Below are positions 49,998-61,706 of a stretch of DNA of 64,000 nt, in pieces. A program made the translations under genes and the position numbers. How positions within the stretch are numbered: position 1 is the first letter of the stretch; the number at the start of each line of letters is the position of its first letter. Under the pieces are notes generated by a model. It made no database searches and was not told where the DNA came from. It saw only the letters and a program-made list of their open reading frames with translations. The DNA is from Myxocyprinus asiaticus (taxonomy: Eukaryota > Chordata > Actinopteri > Cypriniformes > Catostomidae): positions 14,464,492-14,528,491 of the forward strand of contig NC_059372.1 of NCBI RefSeq assembly GCF_019703515.2. The letters run 5' to 3'.

Positions 49998-51333
49998 TAT
50001 TTTTACTAGTAAGAATTCCAAATACAGAGCTCTATTATTGAATTTTTACTAGTAAGAATTCCTATTAAAGAGCTCTGTAACTACATTTTTATTAGTAAGA
50101 TTTTCAATTACAGAGCTCTCAATTGAATTTTTACTTGTAAGAATTCCAATTACAGAGCTCTCTAATTGAATTTGTACTTGTAAGAATTCCAATTACAGAG
50201 CTCTCTAAATAAATTTTTATTAGTAAGATGTTCAATTGCAGAGCTCTCAAGTGAATTTTTACTTTTAAGAATTCCAATTACAGAGCTCTCTAAATAAATC
50301 TTTATTAGTAAGATGTTCAATTACAGAGCTCTCAAGTGAATTTTTACTTGTAAGAATTCCAATTACAGAGCTCTCTAATTGAATTTGTACTTGTAAGAAT
50401 TCCAATTACAGAGCTCTCTAAATAAATTTTTATTAGTAAGATGTTCAATTGCAGAGCTCTCAAGTGAATTTTTACTTTTAAGAATTCCAATTACAGAGCT
50501 CTCTAAATAAATCTTTATTAGTAAGATGTTCAATTACAGAGCTCTCAAGTGAATTTTTACTTGTAAGAATTCCAATTACAGAGCTCTCTAATCAAATTGT
50601 TACTAGCAAGAATTCCAGTTAGAGAGCTCTCTAATTTAATTGTAACTAGTAAGAATACCAATTAGAGAGCTCTTTAACTGAATATTTACTTGTTGATTTA
50701 CTTGTTGATTCATTTTCAATTACAGAGCTCTACAAAATGTATTATTACTATTAAGAATTCCAATTACAGAGCTCTTCAACTGATTTTTTACTAGTAAGAA
50801 TTCCAATTACAAAGCTCTGTAATTCCATTTTTACTAGTAAGAAATCTAGTTATCTAGTTTTACTAAATTTTTATAAGATGTTCAATTACAGAGCTCTCAA
50901 TTGAATTTTTACTAGTAAGAATTGTAATTAGCGTGCTCTGTAAATCCATTTTTACTAGTAAGAAATGCAACTCATGAGAATTTAAATTACAGAGCACTCT
51001 AATTGAATTATTACTAGTAAGAATATCAATTAGAGAGCTCACTAATTGAATTTTTACTAGTAAAAAATATAATTAAAGGTATGTTTAATTGCAGAGCTCT
51101 GTAATTACATTCTTACTAGTAAGAATGCAATTTTAGAGCTCTCTAATTGGAATACTTACTAGTAAGAATATAATTATAGAGCTCTGCAATTGCAATTCTT
51201 ACTATTAAAAAATTAATTGTAGAGCTCTCTAGTTCAATTACAGAGCTCTTCAATTACATTTTTACTAGTAAGAATGCAATTGCAGAGCTCTGTAATTGGA
51301 ATTCTTACTAGTAAGAATGTAATTGCAGAGCCC
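49998..51333 (+). repeat. Palindromic tandem array, ~40-55 bp units
   Basis: Each unit alternates two near-palindromes: TTACTAGTAAGAATT and AATTACAGAGCTCTGTAATT (or ...CTCTAATT). GAGCTC occurs about 25 times. Bases 50131-50343 and 50344-50556 are two apparently identical 213 bp copies, each containing about four base units, with a partial third copy starting at 50557. Units before and after are more diverged. It carries no coding capacity. Confidence 0.93.
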
Positions 51334-52069
51334 GAACTTCCTTTACTAGTTCAGTTATTGAAGTAGAAAAAAATGCATGTCTGTGACAGTGGGCGAGCGA
51401 TCTAGAATTTGTTTTTTCATTATCACGTTCTTTTCACAAGATTCACCATAAAATACAATAACAGAGGGTAATATGCATATTATGGCCATGTGTCCTAAGG
51501 GTCAATGAAGTGATGCTCATTTTTTGTACAGATCTATTAAATAAAAAATACATTAAAAAATGCAATTCACACAAATCATTTACTTCTATGATGGGTATAT
51601 TTTCTATTTCTGAGTTTAAAGTCATATTGATATTTTTTTCTGGGGCTTAAATTAAAAAATGGCATGTGGTGTCCAGAGACAGTTAAAAAAAGTCAAAGTC
51701 TCATTAAAAGCTGAAATTCCTGAAAAAAAGAAATGTTGGCATGACAAGTGCAGAATGGTCTTTTATTGTTATTTCTTTAAAAAAATAAGCAGTGAAACAA
51801 TTGTGCTTTAAAATAAGATTCATATTTAAAAACCATAAAACAGAGCGGACACCTTTAGGCCCTCAAGACTGAGCCTGAAGTTTTAAAAAACATTGAAATT
51901 TTTATGAAAAGGCACATTTCAACTCAAAATTGACATTGACTCAGAAATGTATATATATAAATTACCTTGAAAAATGTGTTTGAAAACTTCTTGGAAATTA
52001 ATGATTATATTGTTTATACTCCCATGTATACAATATGCAAAGATATATACTGTATATACAGATTTTCAT

Positions 52070-52969
52070 AGTGCTGCAATTTGATGGTATTGCGCAGTTG
52101 ATGAGTGGTGCTGGTTTCCTCCAGACATGACGCTTGGAATTGAGGCCAAACAGTTCAGTCTTCATCTCTTCAGACCAGAGAATCTTGTTTTTCACAGTCT
52201 AAGAGTCCTTTAGGTGCTTTTTTGTGTCCTGCACTGAGGAGAGGCTTCCGTCTGGTCACTCTGCCATAAAGCCCAGATCGGTGGAGTGTTGCAGTGATGG
52301 TTGTCATTCTGCAAGTTTCTCCCATCTCCACACATGATCTCTGGAGCTCAACCAGATTGACCATCGGGCTCTTGGTCACCTCTCTTACCAAGGCCCTTCT
52401 CCCCAATTGCTCAGTTTGGCCAGGCGGCCAGCGCTAGAAAGAGTCCTGGTTGTTCCAAACTTCTTCCATTTAAGAATTATGGAGGCCACTGTGCTCTTGG
52501 GAACCTTCAATGCAGGCAAAAAAAATAAAATTTGTAGCCATCCCCAGATCTGTGCCTCGACACATTCCTGTCTTTGAGCTCTGCAGGCAGTTCCTTTGAC
52601 CTCACAGCTTGGTTTTTGCTCTGATATGCATTTTCAGCTGTGAGACCTTATATAGAAAGGTGTGTGCCTTTCCAAATCATGTCCAATCAATTGAATTTGC
52701 CACAGGTGGACTCCAGTCAAAGTGTAGAAACATCTCAAAGATGATCCAGAGAAATGGGCTAAATTTCAAGTGTCATAGAAAAGGATCTGAATACTTGATG
52801 AATACTTTGATATTTTAGTTTTTTTTCTTTTTAATAAATTTGCAAAGTTATCAAAAATCTAGTTTTTGCTTTGTCATTATGGGGTATGGAGTGTAGATTG
52901 TTGTGAAAAATATAATAATTTAAAGCATAAGGCTGCAACATAAAAAAAAAAAAAAAATGAAGGGGTCTG

Positions 52970-52975
<6 letters not shown>
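52070..52975 (-). pseudogene. Tc1-like transposon relic (minus strand)
   Basis: On the minus strand the element begins near 52975 (GTATTCAGACCCCTTCA) and reads toward lower coordinates. Translation of 52406-52170 gives a helix-turn-helix region (GRRALVREVTKSPMVNLVEL, SGLYGRVTRRKPLLS). A second frame at 52195-52110 gives KNKILWSEEMKTELFGLN and KRHVWRKPA, the start of the catalytic domain. The first catalytic Asp expected in WSDE is Glu (WSEE). The frame is shifted between the two parts and everything after HVWRKP is lost. The LTGLRVDST/short region near 52610-52740 is the usual 5' non-coding part. It is similar to a widespread salmonid/cyprinid Tc1 family. Confidence 0.85.

Positions 52976-53008
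<33 letters not shown>
52974..53008 (+). repeat. (GT)n microsatellite
   Basis: About 17 GT units directly between the Tc1 relic and the dispersed repeat at 53008. Confidence 0.95.
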
Positions 53009-53010
<2 letters not shown>

Positions 53011-53252
53011 CGGGTTTGGGTGGTTTACAAGGACATTTTTTTAGGTTACAAACTGGTAATTACAAGGGTATTATGCTATAAATGTGGTTTATGAGGACAT
53101 TTCTAGTGTCCCCATAATTCAAATTGCTTAAAAAACATACTAAACTATGTTTTTTTGAAAATATAAAAATGCTGTTTTTTGTTTTTTTTTGTTTGTTTGT
53201 TTGTTTTTTGTGAAGGTTAGGTTTAGGGGTAGAGGTAGGGTTTGTGTGTGTG
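53008..53252 (-). repeat. Dispersed repeat, inverted copy of 24028-24340
   Basis: CTGGTAATTACAAGGGTATT, AGGACATTTCTAGTGTCCCC and GGTTAGGTTTAGGGGTAG are the reverse complement of blocks at 24028-24340. Confidence 0.8.
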
Positions 53253-53269
53253 AATGGATTTGTTACAAT

Positions 53270-53335
53270 CCATCCATCCATCTACATACTTCAAATCTAG
53301 TATTCTAGATTTAAAGTATGTAAATGGATGGATGG
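53270..53335 (+). repeat. Near-perfect 31 bp hairpin built on CCAT/ATGG repeats
   Basis: 53270-53300 and 53305-53335 are inverted copies (29 of 31 match) with a TATT loop; a (GATG)n(GATA)n run continues to about 53360. Confidence 0.85.
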
Positions 53336-55513
53336 ATGGATGGATGGATAGATAGATAGATTTGTATACATAGTATATCTCACCTATTTAATTTTTAGAT
53401 GTTTAGTTAATTATATATATTAATTTACATATAGATTTGTATTCTCTGAGACACATCAAGAAAGTAAAAAAGATCATGTCCTTATCATAAAGGACATACA
53501 ACTCTATTCTGACATTCTGTACCATAGACAATTTAAAAAATCCATCGTAGAGTTTATCTTTCTTACCAAGCATTGCAGAAACGCTAACATGCTTAACACC
53601 AGCACGTTTTAAGTCTAAATGGGGATATATTTCCTGTCCTTGGAGACTTTTCACGCACTCAATCGCTGCGTATAATTAGGGAGCTGTAATGAAAGTGTGC
53701 AGCAGCAGGAGGAAAAGGTGTGATTTGTTACCGTGGCCGGGAATGGAGTCTTTTCAGCTGATTCAAGCACGTCCCAAATTCACACTGAGATGCAATTTAT
53801 GGGCTTGATAAAACCCTGCTTATGACTTGTTTCTTGCTGCATAAACTGCACACTAAATGCTTTATTTGCTCTTAAATGTCCCCGTGGTTGGCTCCGATAA
53901 AGACTGAAAAGAAAAAGTGAGAAAAGAAGGGCTTGTTTTTGAATGTCGGCCAAGTGAGAGAGTGTTAAAAGTGAAGAAAGAAAGAAACGAGGGACTTGAA
54001 AGTGGTGCATCTGGTTTAAAATTTAGGTTTGTGGTTGAGTGAGTTTCGCTGAATGCCCTTCTGTAAATAGACATGTGACTTTAGGAATAGCTGTGTCGCA
54101 CTACTCTAGTGTTTGTAGTTCTGAGGTTCTATCAGGCAAATATCATTTATTCTTGACAATTTTCAGTGTGGACATTCTCTGTCTTGATGTCAGTGTTGGT
54201 AAGCATGTGTGCACCTGTGTTTTTGTGTATTTAGGCCATTCATTCTTGAGTTTTTGCTCCATGTTTTGCAACCAATTAGATACAACATAGGTATCTAATG
54301 TTTCGACATACAAAAAACAAATTCTTATGTATAATGTGCACACTAATAGATTTTTCAAAGAGGAAAATGGCTGTATGTCTGGGTTTTTGAATACACAGAT
54401 TGTCAATGACAATATATTCCATCTTTGTGTATAATATTTGTATTATTACATACTCGATTCACTCAATGATCCAATCAAGTCACAATGGATAAAATAAAAA
54501 AGTCCCTCCCTATATTTATTTTCCTCATTTAATATCCTGTTGTCACAAACACATCACATTACGAAAGAAAAAAAATGGTTGCAAATGTCGTTTCAAGTTT
54601 GACTGTCAGAGCAGCAATAGGAAAGACATGCATGAAGAATTGAAGAGACTTCCTGTCTTTACCAGAGACACTCTCAAGACATGACACTGGCCCTTGGCTG
54701 TGTGTGTATCTGTCTGAGTGTATCTGTTTGTGTCAGTATAACTCAAAGCATAGCCGAAAAATCTGAACCGTGAGAAGCATGAAGGTCTGCATTCTTATGT
54801 CCAGGCTGGAACCCAGACACTTTCCTAATGAGGGTGAAATTGCAGTGGTGCTCAGTTGTCTGGAAACAGCAGCCACACATTGCAGGAATCTGTGCGGTCG
54901 AGAAGGCCATCGGCTGCGTCAAACAAGGCAGCGCCTTCCCCTCTGAGTGGGCGGAAGAGACTTTGAAGTATTGAGTCAATGCTGGAGATATTTATCCTCT
55001 GTATGAATAAAGCCCATTTGATGTCTAAAATGGCCAGTCAAAGCAGCACAATTTTTGGAGTGAGGAAGAAATCTAACACTCAGACTGTTATAAGACAAGC
55101 TAGTTAAGATTAATCTGCATATGAAAGCATTGCCACTGAAATACACACTTAATTGTTTTATTTAGTTAAGCAGGGAAACACCATTTAAGTTTCTTTTTTG
55201 AGGATACAAATCACCTGTAAAGAAGACATACTGTAGTCTGTTCAGGTTGGAATAATGGCATACTGTTTATGTAATCAGATTAAGTACTTGATAAAAAATG
55301 ATGTCCTTATAATTACCTTACATTACCTTTGATTTCATGTTTACTAATGTTTAATAAAAGGAGTGTAAATTGGTACTTAAAGCTGAAGAATGTAACCTTT
55401 TCTGTGTTAAAATACTTTTTCATATCTAAGCTTAATATGTACAGTCAACTATTAGTAAGCCATTTATAGGTTCATTTTTTCAAAAACTGTAATCACTGTC
55501 TCTGTAGAAGCTA

Positions 55514-56484
55514 CACTGGCGGCCAAAAGTTTGGAATAATGTACAGATTTTGTTATTTTGGAAGGAAATTGGTTCTTTAATTCACCAAAGTGGCATTCAG
55601 CTGATCACAGAGTATAGTCAGGATATTGCTGATGTAAAAAACAGCACCATCACTATTTGAAAAAAGTCATTTTTGATCAAATCTAGACAGGCCCCATTTC
55701 CAGCAGCCATCACTCCAACACCTTATCCTTGAGTAATCATGCTAAATTGCTAATTTGGTTCTAGAAAATCACTTGCCATTATATCAAACACAGCTGAAAG
55801 CTATTTGGTTTGTTAAATGAAGCTTAACATTGTCTTTGTGTTTGTTTTTGAGATGCCACAGTATGCAATAGACTGGCATTTCTTAAGGTCAATAGTAGGT
55901 CAAAAATGGAAAAAAAGAAACACCTTTCTCTAGAAACTCATCAGTCAATCATTGTTTTGAGGAATGAAGGCTATACAATGCTAGGAATTGTCAAAAAACT
56001 GAAGATTTCATACAAAGGTGTACACTACAGTCTTCACTGACAAAGGACAACTGGCCCTAACAAGGACAGAAAGAGATGTGTAAGGCCAGATGTATAACTA
56101 AACAAGAGGATAAGTACATCAGAGTGTCTAGTTTGAGAAATAGACGCCTCACATGTCCTCAGCTGACAGCTTCATTGAATTCTACCTGCTCAACACTAGT
56201 TTCATGTACAACAGTAAAGAGAAGACTCAGGGGTGCAGGCCTTATGGGAACAATTGTAAAGAAAAAGCCACTTTTGAAACAGATAAACAAAAAGAAAGGT
56301 TAGAGTGGGCAAAGAAACACAGATATTGGAAAAAAAATTTCCAATTGTAATAGTAATTTTTCACATTATTAATGTCCTGACTATACATTGTGATCAGTTG
56401 AATGCCATTTTGGTGAATAAAAGTACCAATTTCTTTCCATAAGAGCAAAATCTGTACATTATTCCAAACTTTTGGCCACCAGTG
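55514..56484 (+). mobile_element. Tc1-like transposon with both ends, decayed transposase
   Basis: Ends CACTGGCGGCCAAAAGTTTG and CAAACTTTTGGCCACCAGTG are flanked by TA on both sides (55512, 56485). The inverted repeats are long, about 130 bp each, roughly 90% alike. Inside, from about 55850, decayed transposase N-terminal sequence can be read (ETHQSIIVLRNEGY-like, LRGAGLMGTIVKKKPLL, then ERLEWAKKHRYW) with frameshifts and stops. The catalytic DDE part is absent, so the element is a non-autonomous deletion derivative. Confidence 0.88.
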
Positions 56485-56689
56485 TATAAAAAATTCTCTG
56501 TTTGTTTTGAGCGACCCGTCTATACAAACACAGGCCAATGGTGTGAGTTGGAGGTAGGACTATCTCTTTGTTTGACCCAGAGCAGAAAGGGGTGTATTCA
56601 GATAGCTGTTAGAGTATTTTAGCAATTCTGTTTGGTGGCGCTAGTATCACAGAAGTTACATACTTCAGCTTTAATACCTTTAAAATTTT

Positions 56690-56846
56690 ATTTTCATCAA
56701 AATGTCCAAATCCAAAAGTAATCAGATTAAATTACTTTAAAATGTAACCTAAAAGATTACGTTACTGATTGCGATTTTAGATTAATTTTAGTGTAATTTG
56801 TAATCAGTACCTGATTGCATTTCAAAAGTAATCTACCCAACACTGC
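56690..56846 (+). mobile_element. hAT-type MITE, 3' half
   Basis: AAAAGTAATCAGATTAAATT, GTTACTGATTGCGATTTTAG and the terminal AATCTACCCAACACTG match the family at 20244 and 62332. The left end is missing. Confidence 0.75.
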
Positions 56847-59154
56847 TTAATGCATAGTGTGCACTATACACTTTATATTGAAAATAGTATGTTAAACAGT
56901 ATGCACTGCAGTATGCATAAATGCTTCAAACACATGTAATAATTTGTTTAATTCATTATGTTACATTTTGTCAAGTGTAGTTGGTCATCAGATTAATCAA
57001 TGCATATTAAACATTTGAATGTTGTTCACTAACACAAAATAGTAATTATGTAGAAAACAGAATGGCCGTATGCTATTCCGAACATAAACGCAGTTAGTAC
57101 TAATGAGAAAATGGGTAAACACTACATTGTGTTTTGGGAAATTTTCTATGTCGTTCCTGGTATTTAATAAGAAAATTCACACACTGTGCACAGTATGCAT
57201 TAGGGTTTCCATTAGCCAGTATTTATCGTTTTTTGACCATTAAAATGTCCTAATATCCGACAAATTCAAACATTTTCGGACACAATGTCCAGTGAAAATA
57301 TTATCACGATGCGTCAGCAACCCCTTTAGTTGATGCCATAATTGTACAGTGTGACACCATGCCAATGATAACAACGCTTCACTGCCACGGAGGTTTAAAC
57401 TTTCCCATAGCTTGCAGAGTCCTAATCCGCGACCACAGCACATTGTAATCCGCACACTGGCAAAATCAGCCTGCGTTATTCCTGTTTCACGTGCCCGCAG
57501 TGAGAGGCTTCTCACTTCAGAATCACATTAAAACAGCCTTGCATTGCTGTCTTCTGGAGAGAAGGACACCAGGCTTATGGGCATCTCAAGTTGTAGAGAA
57601 ACACTGGACATATTTGACTTCACTTTGCCAGAAAAATGCTTTTGTGCTATGAAAAATCTGAGGAAAATAGTCATAAAAATAAAGGGCCAAAAAATTAGTC
57701 AAGGTAAGAAATAATATGGCGTTACCTATCACGATTTGTTGTTTTAATATGTATTTATATACAAAAATATATGTGGCAAATTGCAGTTTAGTTGTTTTGT
57801 TTTTCCCCCATTGTTGAATGGGTGAAATGAGCAAACGTTTATCGTTCATTTGACTTGATTATGTCATTATTAGCCTATATCGCATTATTATGCATAGTCC
57901 ATCGCCTTTACAGCACAAAATAAACACCGAAATGAGATGACCGGATTTTTTCCAATTTGTCCGGCAAACTTTATCATTCCCAAACACGTTGGCCTGCACC
58001 AAAATGTCTTAGCAGAAACTCTGGTATGCATACTGCATACTGCCTTTTTTTCCAATATAGTAGGTATTATACCATTCTGAAAATACCCATACTGTGCTCT
58101 TGGATCAGGTCTCATTTCATGTGATTTCAGCAGTTTAGTTTGTTTTTTTCTTAGTGTTGCTGACGTGGACTAAAGTGGATATATTTAGTTTTGCATTCTT
58201 CATTTCTCTCTATCTCTGTTTGTTTCCTTCTGCAGTCCTTCGTGCCTAAGATGCAATTAAAGATTCATATATTTCCTTCCTAAGGTTTTGTAGTGACACA
58301 ATTTCTTTATATCCTAACCAATTAATGTCCACTAAACTGGGCCACGGTGGTTGTGTTGGTTTTACTGCACACAAATGGTTATTGATTGTTTATGTAGTGA
58401 CTATACTGTGTATGTGGTCTCCTGGTCTCTCCAATGCTCTATTCATTGCCCTGTCTCTGTGATATTTTGACTTGGAGAAGGTCCATGACTGAGCTTCTCT
58501 TGGGCTTTAACAACGCAGAAGGCATTGTGGCACAGAGAGCCAAGGTCACGCTGAGCGGCCATATTGTATTTTTATAAGAGGGTGGACTGAACTGAGGGCT
58601 AAAATCGCCTAGTGTTAGATTTATTGCCCGTGGCAACAGCATGCATATCTGCCGCAGACTTGACTGTAGAAAAATGAATATTACTGATATCAATGCACAG
58701 CTTTTTAAAGTCTTAAAAAAAGGATCTTTTGGAAACCTTAAACTAGTAGTTTATGCTTAAACCTACTGGTCTTTATTAAATGTGTCTGTGTTTTAAGTTT
58801 CTTATCTTGTGTTTCTGTTAATAAACATTCAAACGTTGGTTATTTAGGTACAAGATACAAGAGCCCGTGCTATATGGTGAATATAGTCACAGCTAAAGGA
58901 TATTGTTGAGCACGATAGCACAGCCACAAGTGCCTTATTCCTACAAAAAATATAATTAAAACATCATTTTTTGCATTAATTTAGCATTATACTTTAATTA
59001 ATTCTGACTTCTGAACAAAAAACTCCTAAAGGGTCCTCTCTCAAAATAGACCACAATTATACCTGTAGTCCAAAGGCTTCATGAAGTGCAACCATTTAGG
59101 GTATGTAATTTCTTGGATTTGGGGTGGGTTGGAAGGGGTGTGTTGGCCAACAGG

Positions 59155-59866
59155 TTAAAGGGTTCCCTCATGATTTACTTACCTTTAAGCCATCCCAGAT
59201 GTGTATAACTTTCCTTCTTCAGCAGAACCGAAGTGAAGGTTTTTATAAGTACATTTCAACTGTGTTTGTCCGTACAATGAAAGTGAATGGGTGCCATAGG
59301 CTGCTGGCTATTTGATGGTCCAAAAGACATATTTAGGCAGCATTAAAGTAGTCCACACGACTCGATTAGTTAATGTCTTATGAAGCAAACCGATGGGTTG
59401 GTGTAAGAAACAAATCGATAATTAAAACGGCTTTAACTTTAAATCATTGCTTCCGGACAGCGCTGTATTGCTGTATGAAATGACCTAACTCTCGTGTGAT
59501 GTTTGTTCCTCTGTTGTATACAAAGCGCGTGCTTCTGACTTCTAATGCGTCGACTGGTGGCAGGGAGCGATTTGTTTTTAAGTTAACAAAGTTTTAATTA
59601 TCGGTTTATTTTTTACACAAACCTATCGATTTGCTTCTGAAGACATTAACTAATCGATTGGAGTCATGTGGATTACTTTTATGCTGCCTAAATATGTCTT
59701 TTTGGCACCCATTTACATACATTGTATGGGCAAAAACAGCTGAAATGTACTTATAAATATCTTCACTTCGGTTCTGCTGAAGAAGGAAAGTCATACACAT
59801 CTGGGATGGCTTAAAGGTAAGTAAATCATGAGAGGATTTTCATTTTTGGGTTAACTAACCCTTTAA
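59155..59866 (+). mobile_element. Angel-type long hairpin MITE next to exon 9
   Basis: TTAAAGGGTTCCCTCATGAT to GGTTAACTAACCCTTTAA. The left arm (about 59155-59445) and right arm (about 59583-59866) are inverted copies, e.g. CTTTCCTTCTTCAGCAGAAC against GTTCTGCTGAAGAAGGAAAG, around a ~135 nt GC-richer loop. Similar peptides on opposite strands (near 59190 and 59780) are a by-product. It ends 128 bp before the exon at 59995. Confidence 0.88.
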
Positions 59867-59994
59867 GCAAATGAAAAGTGCCATGCTTCTGTTCTGTTCT
59901 GATGCAGTCCCTGATATGTAAACTAAGGAGTTTCAAATCATTGCATTTTTCACAGAAAAAAATCTTTAATCAGCATGTTCCTCTTTCATTTCAG

Positions 59995-60146
59995 GTGACC
60001 CCAGTGGCCGGACCACCAGAAGGGGGCACCCGAGTGACCATCCGTGGTGTGAACCTGGGTCTGTCCTTCTCTGACATGGTCAACAACGTGCAGGTGGCAG
60101 GTGTCCAGTGCACCCCGCAAGAGAACGGCTACATCATTGCTGAACA
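59995..60146 (+). CDS. plxna2: Plexin-A2 exon: start of IPT3
   Basis: The exon is 152 nt, phase 0 in, ending with CA of a split Gln codon before the donor GTAAGG. It reads [39 protein letters not shown], then [27 protein letters not shown] is the classic IPT/TIG signature, here the third IPT domain of the plexin stalk; the VAGV.CTP and EYIIAEQ-like ending agree with A2. The following exon, which should start with G and encode a continuation beginning IVCEMG, was not found before 64000. An in-frame TAA right after the donor is intronic. Confidence 0.94.
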
Positions 60147-61329
60147 GTAAGGGGCTATGCTGCTCTAAAACTCAAACAAATTCATGCTGTGAAAGTGTGC
60201 CAGAGATTGGGCGGGGGTTTACTAGTAAAGCTTATCTTTAATTGCTCACAAATAATAATGGCCTACAATTACACATACTGGGAAGCCTTTTCGTGTTTTT
60301 ATCTAGATTGCTTTAAAGCACAGCAGGAAGAGTCCATTAAACACATGCACAATCCCATATATAGTACAGGCCTTTGATATCACAAGCATTAACCGACCAG
60401 TCAGGCCTCAATATGAAAGGCAAGGTTGGTTGTGGCCAACGAGACTCAGTGGCTGGTAGAGATTTAACCCGCAATGTTTTTATTTGTTGTTGTTTTTTTT
60501 CAATTGAAATCTATAAAAAACTTACTATACTGTATATATGTAATGAAAACAGATGTGCATTAAATCTCAAAATCTAAATTAAATGTTACTCCCAAAAAGT
60601 ACCTGCATTTGGCTGTTGGAGGGTGTTAATTTCCCACCCTGGTCTTGGCCCTCTTTTTATCTGCATTGTTCAGTCTGCCATATAGTTATCTGACAGAAGC
60701 GTCTTAACAAATGAAATAGACACACATTTATCTTAAAGGCTAGTTGTCAATAGTGATCAAAGCTCTTCTGAAGTAGAAATAAGTCAGAATTTGTGTCAAA
60801 CTGACTAGGGTTGGTCTCTGTCTGCACCAGGTTCCATTCTTCAGCATATGTTTATTTTTACTCATTTAATTGTGTCGTTAACTCCGTCTTAGAATTTTGC
60901 AAATATCCTTAAGCCTGAATTTCATCAGTATTTCATCATATCGGACCCCCTGAGGAAATGCAAAAACTTAATGATTTGTAATCGCAGGTGACCATTTGTT
61001 TACCCAGAATCCTTTACTTGCCTACATAATGCATTTTCTAGCTAGGACATGCTGAAAAATTGCGCACTCATCCAGAGGCAGGTTTGTCTGCAGTGTTACA
61101 CATACTGCTGAACTTTATCTCACCTGGAAAAACCTTTTCTAAGTTGAAAGAGAAAGGAGGGGGAGCAACAAATGTTTGATACAAAAAGACATATGGTTTA
61201 AGTCAGAAGGGATGTAGCACCTTTTATTCTACACACAATATTAAAGCTAAACTCCTCCTTAGCTGTCACTCTCTCTCTCTGCTATCACCTCTCTGTGTTT
61301 ATCCCACTTTTTTTTTTTTGTCTTTCTTT

Positions 61330-61706
61330 AAAACCTGTATGACTTAATTTCTTCTGGTTTAACACAAAAGAATAGTATAATGTCCAAGTTGCTGTTGTCC
61401 ATACATTGAAAGTGATCATGGCTGTCAAGCAATATATTCAGTGGATAACTAATATCATATGGCTTCAGAAGACTTGGATTATAGTGTATGGACTACTTTT
61501 ATGGTCGTTTTTTTTTTTTTTTCTTTTGCATATTTTGCAGCTTGACAGCCCTGATCCCCATCCATTTTCATTGTATGGAAGTGTGAACATTCTTTAAAAC
61601 CTCTCTTTTTGTATTTCTTTAATGAAATAAAGTCATGTGAGTTTGAAATGGCATGAGGGTGAGTAAAATATGACATAATTTTTATTTTGGGTGAACTGTC
61701 CCTTTC
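61330..61706 (+). mobile_element. Angel-type MITE, left end missing
   Basis: ACCTGTATGACTTAATTTCT through GGGTGAGTAAAATATGACAT to TTGGGTGAACTGTCCCTTT. Confidence 0.75.

Larger units (their letters stand above)
46608..59994 (+). other. plxna2: Intron 8 (13.4 kb)
   Basis: This is the largest intron in the window. Contents in order: a TTAA-type MITE (46849-47487), an hAT-like MITE remnant (about 48620-48800), a palindromic satellite-like array (49998-51333), a minus-strand Tc1 relic (52070-52975), a (GT)n run plus dispersed repeat (52974-53252), a small hairpin (53270-53335), a Tc1 element with both ends (55514-56484), the 3' half of an hAT MITE (about 56690-56846) and a 0.7 kb hairpin MITE (59155-59866). 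47490-48600, 48810-49990, 51340-52060, 53370-55500 and 56850-59150 hold nothing I can name. No exon was seen. The acceptor is CTTTCATTTCAG. Confidence 0.8.

Noticed and set aside
49998..51333. CRISPR-like regularly spaced repeat
   Set aside because: Units are contiguous palindromes without unique spacers, and the genome is vertebrate.
59124..59800. Two similar small proteins on opposite strands
   Set aside because: They arise from the inverted arms of one hairpin MITE.
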